The notes under the pieces: model-generated | Told to the model about the DNA's origin: nothing | What the model saw: the letters and a program-made list of their open reading frames with translations, nothing else | Databases searched by the model: none | Shown here: piece after piece, positions 1 to 6,671 of the stretch | How the letters are laid out: every line of letters starts with the position of its first letter | How positions within the stretch are numbered: position 1 is the stretch's first letter | Source: Euryarchaeota archaeon UBA52 | GTDB taxonomy: Archaea > Thermoplasmatota > Poseidoniia > Poseidoniales > Thalassarchaeaceae | Direction of reading: 5' to 3' | DNA: 9,779 bases | Assembly (NCBI GenBank): GCA_002505455.1 | Contig: DAVB01000005.1 | Span: forward strand, 59,976 to 69,754 | Program-made: the position numbers and the translations under genes

Positions 1-1938
1 AGCCTCGTCGCCTTTCTTAGCGCCTTCGATGTGGTTCTGTTCGATAGCCTTCTTGGCGTTGTCCCATGCTCCTCCAGCGTTTGCCATGAATAGAGCCATC
101 AGTACGCCAGTTGCTGTTGCACCAGCAAGAGTGCCTCCAAGAGCTTCGGGCCCGAGCACATACCCTATTGCAACAGGGCTTCCAATTGCAACTAATCCGG
201 GCATAATCATCTCACGTAGAGCTGCCTGTGTAGAAATATCGACGCATGTCGCACTGTCTGGCTCAACACCCTCGCGACCCTCCAATAGGCCGTCAATCTC
301 TCTGAATTGTCGACGGATTTCAGTGATCATATCTTCCGCTGCGCGCCCTACTGACTTCATTGTCATAGCAGCTACAAGGAATGGTAGAGCACCACCGATT
401 AGTAGACCAATCACAACTTCTGGATTGGTTAGGGAAAGGTCTGCTGCCTTGAGTCCTGCACTGGTCTTGTAGGCAGCAAATAGTGCCAGAGCAGTTAGTG
501 CTGCACTCCCTATTGCGAATCCCTTTCCTATTGCAGCGGTAGAGTTTCCTATCGAGTCTAGGCCATCAGTGATTTCTCTGACTTCCTTGCCCAGTCCCGA
601 CATCTCTGCGATCCCCCCCGCGTTGTCGGCAACCGGCCCGTAAGCGTCCACCGTCATGGTAACGCCAACCGTGCCCAGCATGCCCATAGCGGCCATCGCA
701 ATCCCGTAAAGACCAGCATTCCCGCCGCCCATTACATCGTTAGCGAAGTAAATGCCGCCAGCCATCAGAAGAACTGGGACGAAAACCGATTGCATACCCA
801 CGGCTAGCCCTGCAATTGCATTTGTTGCACTTCCAGTCTTCGATGCCTCTCCGATATACGGTATGGCACGTACTTTAATCCCAAAGACAGGTTCTATTCC
901 AGTGTAGTATTCAGTAACTAATCCAATTAGAATGCCAACTAGTGATCCGATCGCCACTGCTTGAATCACAGTTGTGTCTAATTCCAAGAAACTCAGAGCA
1001 AGGTATCCTCCTCCGATGAATAATGCTGCCCCAATGAATGTGGTATTTCGCAAAGCGGCCCCAGGGTGCATATTTTTCATTCCACCAATAGAGAACACTC
1101 CGATGATTGAAGAGATGTACCCGACAACAGCCAAAGCAATTGGTATCATTAGGTAACTCCCACCCAGATCATCGCTGGCTTGTGCGATTACCATCGCAGC
1201 GATGATTGAGCCTACGAATGACTCGAAAATGTCAGCACCCATCCCAGCAACGTCACCAACATTGTCGCCGACATTGTCGGCAATTACTCCAGGGTTACGA
1301 GGATCATCCTCGGGAATACCAGCTTCTACCTTGCCAACGAGGTCTGCACCAACATCCGCAGCCTTGGTGTAAATGCCGCCCCCGACACGAGCGAAAAGTG
1401 CCATAGAGGATGCACCCATTCCGAATCCTGCAACGTTCTCAACGGAAAGGAAACCCTCCCCGCCAACTGGATCCGTAAGGTAGTACATCAGGGAAATACC
1501 GAATAGGCCCAATCCCCCTACTGCTAGCCCCATCACTGCTCCACCGTTGTATGAGGTGGTAAGAGCGGCCGCTTGACCGCCGTTAGCAGCAGCCTGTGCC
1601 GTGCGCCCATTCGCGCTGGTGGCAGATTGCATCCCGCTGAATCCAGCTGCTACACTACATAGCGCACCGATGATGAAAGCGACCATGGTTTCCATGCCAA
1701 GGCCGTTGTCTTCGCCACCTGCGAATAACAGTGCGGCAACAACAACGATGAATATTGATAGCATCTTATATTCGGCCATGAGGAAAGCCATTGCTCCATC
1801 TTGAATTCTTCCAGTGATAGTGGCTACTGTTTTGTTTTCAATCTCGATTGAATCTACCTTTCGATATAACATGAAAGCTATGAGCAGACCAAATATTCCT
1901 GCTCCCATCCCCATGATTCCAATTTGTTCTCCGTCCAT
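1..1938 (-). CDS. hppA: Membrane-bound ion-translocating pyrophosphatase (C-terminus cut by window edge)
   Basis: Integral membrane enzyme that hydrolyses pyrophosphate and pumps H+ and/or Na+ across the cytoplasmic membrane. The frame is open from ATG at 1938 to the left edge (646 codons), so about 30-60 C-terminal residues are missing. Family signatures seen: GGGIYTKAADVGADLVGKVE at about 186-205, the acidic Mg-PPi site IPEDDPRNP followed by DNVGDNVGD at about 208-229, GMGADIFES at 232-240, a second acidic site (TVDAYGPVADNAGG) and GNSTAAIGKG at 464-473. Many hydrophobic helices alternate with these loops. Ala468 and Gly471 match the K+-dependent subclass (K+-independent enzymes have Lys and Thr there). 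Glu239 sits where Na+-type pumps carry their helix-6 glutamate, and the plant H+-pump position four residues on is Gly243. The start is supported by a GGTGAT site 3 bases upstream and a TATA-like element. Family identity is very secure; the pumped ion is inferred. Confidence 0.97.
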   Translation of the reverse strand, partial: MDGEQIGIMGMGAGIFGLLIAFMLYRKVDSIEIENKTVATITGRIQDGAMAFLMAEYKMLSIFIVVVAALLFAGGEDNGLGMETMVAFIIGALCSVAAGFSGMQSATSANGRTAQAAANGGQAAALTTSYNGGAVMGLAVGGLGLFGISLMYYLTDPVGGEGFLSVENVAGFGMGASSMALFARVGGGIYTKAADVGADLVGKVEAGIPEDDPRNPGVIADNVGDNVGDVAGMGADIFESFVGSIIAAMVIAQASDDLGGSYLMIPIALAVVGYISSIIGVFSIGGMKNMHPGAALRNTTFIGAALFIGGGYLALSFLELDTTVIQAVAIGSLVGILIGLVTEYYTGIEPVFGIKVRAIPYIGEASKTGSATNAIAGLAVGMQSVFVPVLLMAGGIYFANDVMGGGNAGLYGIAMAAMGMLGTVGVTMTVDAYGPVADNAGGIAEMSGLGKEVREITDGLDSIGNSTAAIGKGFAIGSAALTALALFAAYKTSAGLKAADLSLTNPEVVIGLLIGGALPFLVAAMTMKSVGRAAEDMITEIRRQFREIDGLLEGREGVEPDSATCVDISTQAALREMIMPGLVAIGSPVAIGYVLGPEALGGTLAGATATGVLMALFMANAGGAWDNAKKAIEQNHIEGAKKGDEA

Positions 1939-1941
1939 AAT

Positions 1942-1947
1942 ATCACC
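1942..1947 (-). promoter_or_regulatory. Shine-Dalgarno site of hppA
   Basis: On the minus strand this reads GGTGAT, complementary to the archaeal 16S 3' end, 3 bases before the ATG at 1938. The spacing is short but it supports that start over the Met codons at residues 9 and 11. Confidence 0.5.
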
Positions 1948-1977
1948 AGTTAGGTTGAGATTCCGACCTAGGTTCGG

Positions 1978-1985
1978 TATTTAAG
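1978..1985 (-). promoter_or_regulatory. Putative TATA box for hppA
   Basis: On the minus strand this reads CTTAAATA, close to the archaeal TATA consensus. It lies about 40-47 bases before the hppA start. With the usual spacing of about 25 bases from TATA to transcription start, the leader would be roughly 15-20 bases, enough to hold the GGTGAT site. The rest of the gap to the divergent gene at 2055 shows only AT-poor, weak candidates for a plus-strand promoter. Confidence 0.5.
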
Positions 1986-2054
1986 CCGATATCCACTAGC
2001 AGGCAAATTAGTCACCACAATACCTCAATTGTTTCATAGCCAACCCCCCTTCCA

Positions 2055-2348
2055 ATGAATAGCATGGCGGATATAGACCCCCAGATGATTCTCGATTCTG
2101 TAGGCCCGGTTCAGGCCATCTTGGATGCTCATGACGGGGTAGTTAACGTCATGGATACATCTGGCGGAGTCATTACCATCTCTTTGGAGGGTGGTTGCAC
2201 CGGATGCTCCTCAACTCCAATGACTGCGATGCAGATATACTACTCCTTGATGAAACTCGATCAAGTCAATGACGTGATCTTCGTAAATGGCGAACTCCCT
2301 GCTTACATGAGGTCATTCATCAATCAGAAACTTGGTATCGAACAGTAG
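2055..2348 (+). CDS. NifU C-terminal-domain (Nfu-type) Fe-S scaffold/carrier protein
   Basis: A 97-residue protein made of a single NifU C-terminal domain. Proteins of this family bind a labile Fe-S cluster through a CxxC pair and pass it to target enzymes in the cytoplasm. The match runs over nearly the full length: a helix (MILDSVGPVQAILDAHDG, residues 11-28), a strand pair (VITISLEGGC), the Cys48-x2-Cys51 pair in GGCTGCSSTPMTAM, and a second helix ending in a VNDVIFVN strand. The family usually has CxxCPxS after the glycine turn; here it is CTGCSST, so the proline is lost. The start is ATG 2055; ATG 2064 (Met4) is an alternative. Neither has a Shine-Dalgarno site, suggesting a leaderless transcript. 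It stands alone, divergent from hppA, with no isc/suf genes beside it. Confidence 0.82.
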   Translation: MNSMADIDPQMILDSVGPVQAILDAHDGVVNVMDTSGGVITISLEGGCTGCSSTPMTAMQIYYSLMKLDQVNDVIFVNGELPAYMRSFINQKLGIEQ

Positions 2349-2384
2349 TGTATTCATCAATGTCCAAGGCCCAATGGCACTGAT

Positions 2385-2723
2385 TCACTCATCACGTTCC
2401 TCTGCCCGAAGGCGACGAATTTGATGAGGATTAACCTCTCCTTGTACTTCTTTCCCCTTTAGATTGAGGCTGGAAGCAGCGGCCAGGACCAGCGAGAAGA
2501 TTGCCATGGGCCTCGCCGCATTGCGAGAACCCCACAGATCACCTCCAAGGTAGTGGAGCAAGAAAAGAAGAATACTTGCAAGTATACAGAATGTCATTAT
2601 GGTACGCTGGCCTATTATTTCTGCTTTCTTGGAACGTGCGATAGTTCCAATACTCATCCAAAATATCGCAGCGATCCCGCATAGACTCACCGACAGAGTC
2701 TCGAGTATGTTGACCAGACTCAT
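2385..2723 (-). CDS. Uncharacterised small membrane protein, three predicted helices
   Basis: I do not recognise a family. The product is 112 residues from ATG 2723. Three hydrophobic segments are visible at about residues 8-28, 41-60 and 71-87, followed by a charged, Arg/Glu-rich tail (HQIRRLRAEERDE). A basic patch (ARSKKAE) lies between helices 1 and 2. An open frame reaches an earlier ATG at 2777, but the extra 18 residues (MDCIHPGKFHRHVAGGGA) are not hydrophobic, and a strong GGAGG site lies just before 2723, so the shorter start is preferred. It converges on the NifU-like gene with 36 bases between stops and is divergent from polX. It is probably a real gene because of the coherent membrane topology and the ribosome binding site; function unknown. 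Confidence 0.72.
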   Translation of the reverse strand: MSLVNILETLSVSLCGIAAIFWMSIGTIARSKKAEIIGQRTIMTFCILASILLFLLHYLGGDLWGSRNAARPMAIFSLVLAAASSLNLKGKEVQGEVNPHQIRRLRAEERDE

Positions 2724-2727
2724 GGCG

Positions 2728-2735
2728 CCCCCTCC
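2728..2735 (-). promoter_or_regulatory. Shine-Dalgarno site fixing the start at 2723
   Basis: On the minus strand this reads GGAGGGGG, ending 4 bases before the ATG at 2723 (the GGAGG core is 7 bases away). This is one of the clearest ribosome binding sites in the window and argues against the upstream in-frame ATG at 2777. Confidence 0.6.
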
Positions 2736-2809
2736 AGCAACATGTCTGTGAAACTTTCCGGGATGGATGCAATCCACACAACGATAGACGACCTCCTCAA
2801 CAGACGCTC

Positions 2810-4744
2810 ATGGTGCGCGTCAGAGGGTGGGGTTTGCCAAACACTCGTCGCGAAGCCCCTCCTTATTTTACAAAGAGTCAGATTGTAACAGTTTTCGATC
2901 AAGTGGCAATCCTGCTAGAACTCGACGGAGCAAATCCATTCAGGGTGAGGGCATATCAGAATGCAAGCAGAGCTCTTGGACAGATGAACCGTCATTTGAT
3001 GGACGTCATCGAATCAAATGCCTTAATTGAAATCAAAGGAATAGGAAAAGGACTCTCATCCCTAATAGCGGATGTTGTGATGACTGGTGAGTGGGGGGAC
3101 CTACAATCCCTCTACGACAGGGTCCCGCCTGGTTTAGTTGAGATGGTGGGCATACCGGGTTTGGGGCCAAAGAGGGCTAGGATATTGTCCAAGGAACTTG
3201 ACGTCTCATCAATAGAATCTCTAAAATCTGCATGTGAGAACAATCTGGTGGCCTCTTTGCAAGGTTTCGGAGAGAAAAGCCAACAGAGATATCTCGAGGG
3301 CATCGATCTTTTCCGCAGAAATCAGGGCAGAACTAGATTGGATGTGGGTTTGAGATTCGGCCTCGCTCTAGAAAAGAGAATTTCGGAAATTCATGGAGTT
3401 GAGAAGGTACAACTCGCGGGAAGCGCAAGACGTAGGAGGGAGACAATCGGAGATCTCGATATAGTGGTGGCGACCAGCCCAGAGAATCGTAATTCAGTGA
3501 TTCAATCGATACTCGACTTGCCCGGGATCGCAGATATCAAAGGCTACGGGGAGTCGAAGATCAGCCTCATCCTCGAACAGAGCGTTTTGAATTCCTCATT
3601 CCCAACTGGCAGCCTCGACAATGCCCTCAATGAGGCCATTCTTGATCGCTCCGAAGATGCAACCATAGACGCCCAGGTCAGAGTCGTCTCACCTGAGACG
3701 TTCCCATTTACATTGGCATACTTTACTGGCTCAAAAGAGCACAATATACGCATGAGACAAATTGCAATAGATAACGGATTAAGACTCAGTGAATTCGGAC
3801 TGATCCCCGAGCAACTTGCTGGGGATTTGAAAGGCATGGATGCGGCTATACACACACTTCCATGTAAAAATGAAGCAGACATATATTCCAAGCTCGGTCT
3901 TCAATGGGTATCTCCTGAACTTAGAGAAGATATGGGGGAGATTGAAGCAGCTTCGATGAATGGGATCCCGCACCTCATTGAATCGAATATGATTAGAGGC
4001 GCACTCCATAACCACACAGTTGCATCTGACGGATCTTGTACTCTGGAGGAAATGGCATCGGCAGCAATGAATCTAGGTTGGGAGTATCTTGGAATTGCGG
4101 AACATTCCCCTGCACTGAATATCGGAGGTCGAAGCATAGGGGTAGACCCGGTTGAGGTATCAATTCAAGGCGATCTGATTCGTGCGTTAAATGAGAAATG
4201 GAAAGATGAGGGTGAAAAATTCAGGATATTCCACGGCACTGAATGCGACATCCTCCCAGATGGAAAGTTGGATTATTCGCCAGATGTTAGAAACCAATTC
4301 CATCATGTGATAGGTTCAGTACATGCCATCGGCTCATGGAAATCAAGAGACGAACAGGACAATACAGATGCGATAATCAAAGCAGTGGAAGATCCAACCT
4401 TCACAATACTGGGCCACCCGACGGGACGTATCCTTCAAGCTAGAGACGGATTCCCTATTGATATGATACAGATTATCGAAAAGATGGGCGAAATCAACTC
4501 AAACGGCACACTCAAGGCTATAGAAATCAACGCATCTCCATTCCGTCTTGATCTCGATTGGAGGCTCTGTAAGGTCGCTAAAGAGAATGGTGTCCCCATC
4601 GTGATTAACCCGGACGCACACAGTGCAGAAGGCCTTTCCGATCTCTCATATGGTGTAGATATAGCACGCAAGGGATGGCTGTGCGCAGAAGACGTCCTCA
4701 ATACTAGATCCGGTGATGAGCTAGATGAGATTCTTGGAGCATAA
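2810..4744 (+). CDS. polX: Family X DNA polymerase with C-terminal PHP domain (PolX)
   Basis: Bacterial/archaeal PolX repair enzyme: a gap-filling polymerase of the Pol beta family fused to a metal-dependent PHP nuclease, expected to act in base-excision repair. Order along 644 residues: N-terminal helix-hairpin-helix domain (about 24-90, with NPFRVRAYQNASRAL), HhH motifs (IKGIGKG at 75-81, IPGLGPKRA at 115-123), nucleotidyltransferase palm (GSARRRRETIGDLDIVV, Asp215 and Asp217), fingers/thumb block (YFTGSKEHNIRMRQ), then the PHP domain from about 390. PHP metal ligands seen: His400, His402, Glu431-His432, Glu478, His505, His536, Asp602 and His604. The third palm aspartate expected before RVV appears as Gln289, and about 25 extra residues lie at 257-283. 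The first ~20 residues (MVRVRGWGLPNTRREAPPYF) do not resemble the family and no Shine-Dalgarno site precedes ATG 2810, so the true start may lie further in. Next to nth, fitting a repair role. Confidence 0.93.
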   Translation: MVRVRGWGLPNTRREAPPYFTKSQIVTVFDQVAILLELDGANPFRVRAYQNASRALGQMNRHLMDVIESNALIEIKGIGKGLSSLIADVVMTGEWGDLQSLYDRVPPGLVEMVGIPGLGPKRARILSKELDVSSIESLKSACENNLVASLQGFGEKSQQRYLEGIDLFRRNQGRTRLDVGLRFGLALEKRISEIHGVEKVQLAGSARRRRETIGDLDIVVATSPENRNSVIQSILDLPGIADIKGYGESKISLILEQSVLNSSFPTGSLDNALNEAILDRSEDATIDAQVRVVSPETFPFTLAYFTGSKEHNIRMRQIAIDNGLRLSEFGLIPEQLAGDLKGMDAAIHTLPCKNEADIYSKLGLQWVSPELREDMGEIEAASMNGIPHLIESNMIRGALHNHTVASDGSCTLEEMASAAMNLGWEYLGIAEHSPALNIGGRSIGVDPVEVSIQGDLIRALNEKWKDEGEKFRIFHGTECDILPDGKLDYSPDVRNQFHHVIGSVHAIGSWKSRDEQDNTDAIIKAVEDPTFTILGHPTGRILQARDGFPIDMIQIIEKMGEINSNGTLKAIEINASPFRLDLDWRLCKVAKENGVPIVINPDAHSAEGLSDLSYGVDIARKGWLCAEDVLNTRSGDELDEILGA

Positions 4745-4780
4745 CGAATCCTCTTATCCCACCTCTTCTGTCAGTACACA

Positions 4781-4981
4781 ATGGGACTCGGGCGAGCACT
4801 CGTTTTTGCATCTGTTATGGTATTGCCTGCATTCGTAGCCGGGTTGGCCGCGTGGATTCTTTTTGGAGGCAGTGAGTCGTGGCAAGATTGGCAGTATTTG
4901 ACTTGCTATGCAGTTCCCGGGGCGCTAATTACGTCTGCATTCATAATGGGGTATAGAGGGTCTAGAGAGGTAGAGCAATGA
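4781..4981 (+). CDS. Small two-helix membrane protein coupled to nth
   Basis: A 66-residue product with no family I recognise. Two hydrophobic segments are clear: about residues 5-29 (GRALVFASVMVLPAFVAGLA and onwards) and about 40-57 (YLTCYAVPGALITSAFIMGY). A short polar loop (GGSESWQDWQ) joins them and a charged tail (RGSREVEQ) ends the protein. Its TGA overlaps the ATG of endonuclease III (ATGA at 4978-4981), so the two are very likely on one message and translationally coupled. It begins 36 bases after the polX stop, with no Shine-Dalgarno site. It is believed real because of this tight coupling and the regular membrane topology. Function unknown; it could simply be a short membrane protein that provides the leader for nth. 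Confidence 0.65.
   Translation: MGLGRALVFASVMVLPAFVAGLAAWILFGGSESWQDWQYLTCYAVPGALITSAFIMGYRGSREVEQ
4967..4971 (+). promoter_or_regulatory. Shine-Dalgarno site of nth
   Basis: GAGGT lies inside the end of the preceding small gene, 6 bases before the nth ATG at 4978. It supports re-initiation at the ATGA overlap. Confidence 0.5.
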
Positions 4982-5625
4982 GGCGAATTGACAAGGCCCG
5001 GAGAATCAGCGAAATCCTCGAAAATCTGTATCCTGACACCCCTATACCACTTGATCACACGGATCCATATACTCTGCTAGTAGCAGTCATGCTTTCTGCA
5101 CAGACGACTGATAAGAAAGTGAACGAGGTCACTCCCGGGCTTTTTGAACTCGCATCAAAACCTTCTGCAATGGCCGCTCTGGATGTGGAAGATATACAAT
5201 CAGCAATACGACAAGTAGGATTGGCGCCAACTAAGGCAAAAAACCTCAAGAAAATGGCCGAGATTATCGTCGATAGAGGAGGGATAATTGAGCCAAATTG
5301 GGACTACCTGGAATCCCTCCCTGGTGTCGGTCACAAGACTGCCAGCGTCGTAATGGCCCAAGCTTTTGGGATACCGGCATTTCCTGTTGACACACACATA
5401 CACCGCTTGGCTGCTAGATGGGGTTTATCCAGAGGCACTACGGTCGAACGAACTGAATACGATCTGAAAGCCATTTTTCCGAAGTCTACATGGAACAAAA
5501 GACACTTGCAAATAATCTTCTTCGGCAGGGACCACTGCCCCGCAAGGAGGCACGATCTTTCGAATTGCATGATTTGCGGATGGGCTGCTACAAAGAAGAG
5601 AATGATGGAAGAAATGAGGCGTTAA
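4978..5625 (+). CDS. nth: Endonuclease III (DNA glycosylase / AP lyase)
   Basis: Bifunctional HhH-GPD glycosylase that removes oxidised pyrimidines and nicks the resulting AP site. The 215-residue length fits the family. Visible landmarks: LSAQTTDKKVN (39-49), the helix-hairpin-helix LPGVGHKTA (114-122) with catalytic Lys120, and VDTHIHR (137-143) with catalytic Asp138; both fall at the E. coli residue numbers. The C-terminus is unusual. The classic 4Fe-4S loop is Cys-x6-Cys-x2-Cys-x5-Cys; here I see Cys187, Cys197 and Cys200 (Cys-x9-Cys-x2-Cys), then GWAATKKR with no fourth cysteine. The cluster is therefore probably absent or altered. The start ATG overlaps the upstream small gene's stop. 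The stop is separated by one base from the convergent minus-strand gene's stop. Lying just after polX, it suggests a small base-excision-repair cluster. Confidence 0.95.
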   Translation: MRRIDKARRISEILENLYPDTPIPLDHTDPYTLLVAVMLSAQTTDKKVNEVTPGLFELASKPSAMAALDVEDIQSAIRQVGLAPTKAKNLKKMAEIIVDRGGIIEPNWDYLESLPGVGHKTASVVMAQAFGIPAFPVDTHIHRLAARWGLSRGTTVERTEYDLKAIFPKSTWNKRHLQIIFFGRDHCPARRHDLSNCMICGWAATKKRMMEEMRR

Positions 5626-5626
5626 T

Positions 5627-5911
5627 CTAAGATCTGAATAACACCATCAACCCGAGTACTGAAACAGACGTCCCGGAAGCAAGTATGAACGGCCTGTAAT
5701 CTTCCAATTTCTGCATATTTTCTCTTGCTTCATCGCATCTACCTTCATCCCAATCAGTAATTTGAGCTATTGTCCCGACGGTCGTATCGCAGTTTTCTTC
5801 AATCCCTTCTTCATAGAGACCAATTGCATAACCGCTGCCCGCCCAAGCAAGAAGCAATATTCCTCCTATCAGGATTAGTATGACTGAGAACACCTTCGAC
5901 AGTTTGCCCAT
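5627..5911 (-). CDS. Small membrane protein with two helices and a two-cysteine external loop
   Basis: No family recognised; 94 residues. An N-terminal hydrophobic helix (about 8-28, with KLSK before it) and a C-terminal helix (about 74-92) bracket a strongly acidic middle stretch of about 45 residues with two cysteines, Cys41 and Cys59. With the basic N-terminus kept inside, the loop would face outwards and the cysteines could form a disulfide; this is inference. It is the last gene of the minus-strand cluster, 24 bases after the RNA methyltransferase stop, so probably on the same message. Its stop and the nth stop are one base apart on opposite strands. Start ATG 5911 is the first in frame; only a weak G-rich stretch (GGGGCGGG) precedes it. 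Confidence 0.66.
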   Translation of the reverse strand: MGKLSKVFSVILILIGGILLLAWAGSGYAIGLYEEGIEENCDTTVGTIAQITDWDEGRCDEARENMQKLEDYRPFILASGTSVSVLGLMVLFRS

Positions 5912-5935
5912 GCCCGCCCCTGCAGCATCAACGAT

Positions 5936-6670
5936 TCAAACGTTCTTGCGTCTTTGCCGCAAAGCCTCGGCTGCTACGACCGCCAGCGGGGCTTGAAGAT
6001 TGTATGACGGCACAAAACCCCGCATCGGAATTTTCACTATGGAATCACACTCTTGAAGCAGGTCTGCCGAGATGCCATGTCGTTCCCCGCCTATCACGAG
6101 CATACACCGACCTTTCAAGTCGGCATCCCAAGGCTCCACGTCTCCCGAATCTTCAATCCCAATTATTCGGTAGTTGTGAGCCCTAGCCAAATCGGATGCT
6201 TCGCGCCAACTCATCCACTTGACAGGAATGAAACGGTCGGCTTTCATCGAAGCTCTTGAAGATGCCTTTCTCCCATCGGAATTAAGATCAGCATCTACAA
6301 ACACAGCAGAGCCTCCACTAACTTCGATTGTTCTGATTGCGAATCCGATATTAACGGGATACTGAGCCCCCGCGAGTAACCAAATCAAACCTCCAGATGC
6401 CATTATCTCGTCGATACTTGCAGAAGGATCCCTATGAAGTAGACCAAGCGCTTCTGGAGGATTCGAATTGAACGGCATATTAGCCATCCTTCTAAGATCA
6501 TTCATCGAACCCTCAATAACCTTCAATTTACGTTTTGATGCTTCTACGAGTAACCTATCCAATGCTTCTGATTGAGCCTCCCTTAGAACAAGTATCCGAG
6601 TCACTGGTCGACCTTCTTCAATAGCAGTCAAAATAGGGTCTACACCTGAAATCTTCAGGGTTTCAACCAT
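5936..6670 (-). CDS. SPOUT (TrmH/SpoU-family) RNA 2'-O-methyltransferase
   Basis: Methyltransferase with the deep-trefoil-knot SPOUT fold, expected to methylate a ribose 2'-OH in tRNA or rRNA using S-adenosylmethionine. From ATG 6670 the product is 244 residues. The three family motifs are present (numbered from that ATG): motif 1 at about 103-114 (YPVNIGFAIRTI, Asn107 and Arg113), motif 2 at about 192-200 (VIGGERHGI, Glu196), and motif 3 at about 213-232 (IPMRG then SYNLQAPLAVV). Motif 3 normally reads SLNVSVAAAI; the Asn is kept but the following residues differ. The N-terminal ~95 residues resemble the substrate-binding part of these enzymes. A GTG at 6679 would add three residues and overlap the upstream stop; ATG 6670 is preferred because a GGGTGA site lies 5 bases before it. 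The RNA target cannot be told from sequence. Confidence 0.88.
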   Translation of the reverse strand: MVETLKISGVDPILTAIEEGRPVTRILVLREAQSEALDRLLVEASKRKLKVIEGSMNDLRRMANMPFNSNPPEALGLLHRDPSASIDEIMASGGLIWLLAGAQYPVNIGFAIRTIEVSGGSAVFVDADLNSDGRKASSRASMKADRFIPVKWMSWREASDLARAHNYRIIGIEDSGDVEPWDADLKGRCMLVIGGERHGISADLLQECDSIVKIPMRGFVPSYNLQAPLAVVAAEALRQRRKNV

Positions 6671-6671
6671 C

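Noticed and set aside
29..1804. Plus-strand open frames across the left part of the window
   Set aside because: They are antisense to the pyrophosphatase gene, whose minus-strand frame holds all family motifs without a break; the plus-strand peptides are low-complexity and match nothing.
1939..2054. Possible RNA gene or riboswitch in the hppA / NifU-like gap
   Set aside because: No tRNA-like cloverleaf, conserved riboswitch core or strong hairpin was visible; the gap is explained by divergent promoters.
2724..2777. N-terminal extension of the small membrane protein to ATG 2777
   Set aside because: The extra residues are polar and a strong GGAGG site directly precedes the ATG at 2723.
2742..2888. 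A 48-codon plus-strand frame starting ATGTCTGTG, between the divergent genes and overlapping the start of polX
   Set aside because: No ribosome site, no recognisable sequence, and it overlaps polX in another frame; also considered as a frameshifted polX N-terminus, but it does not resemble one.
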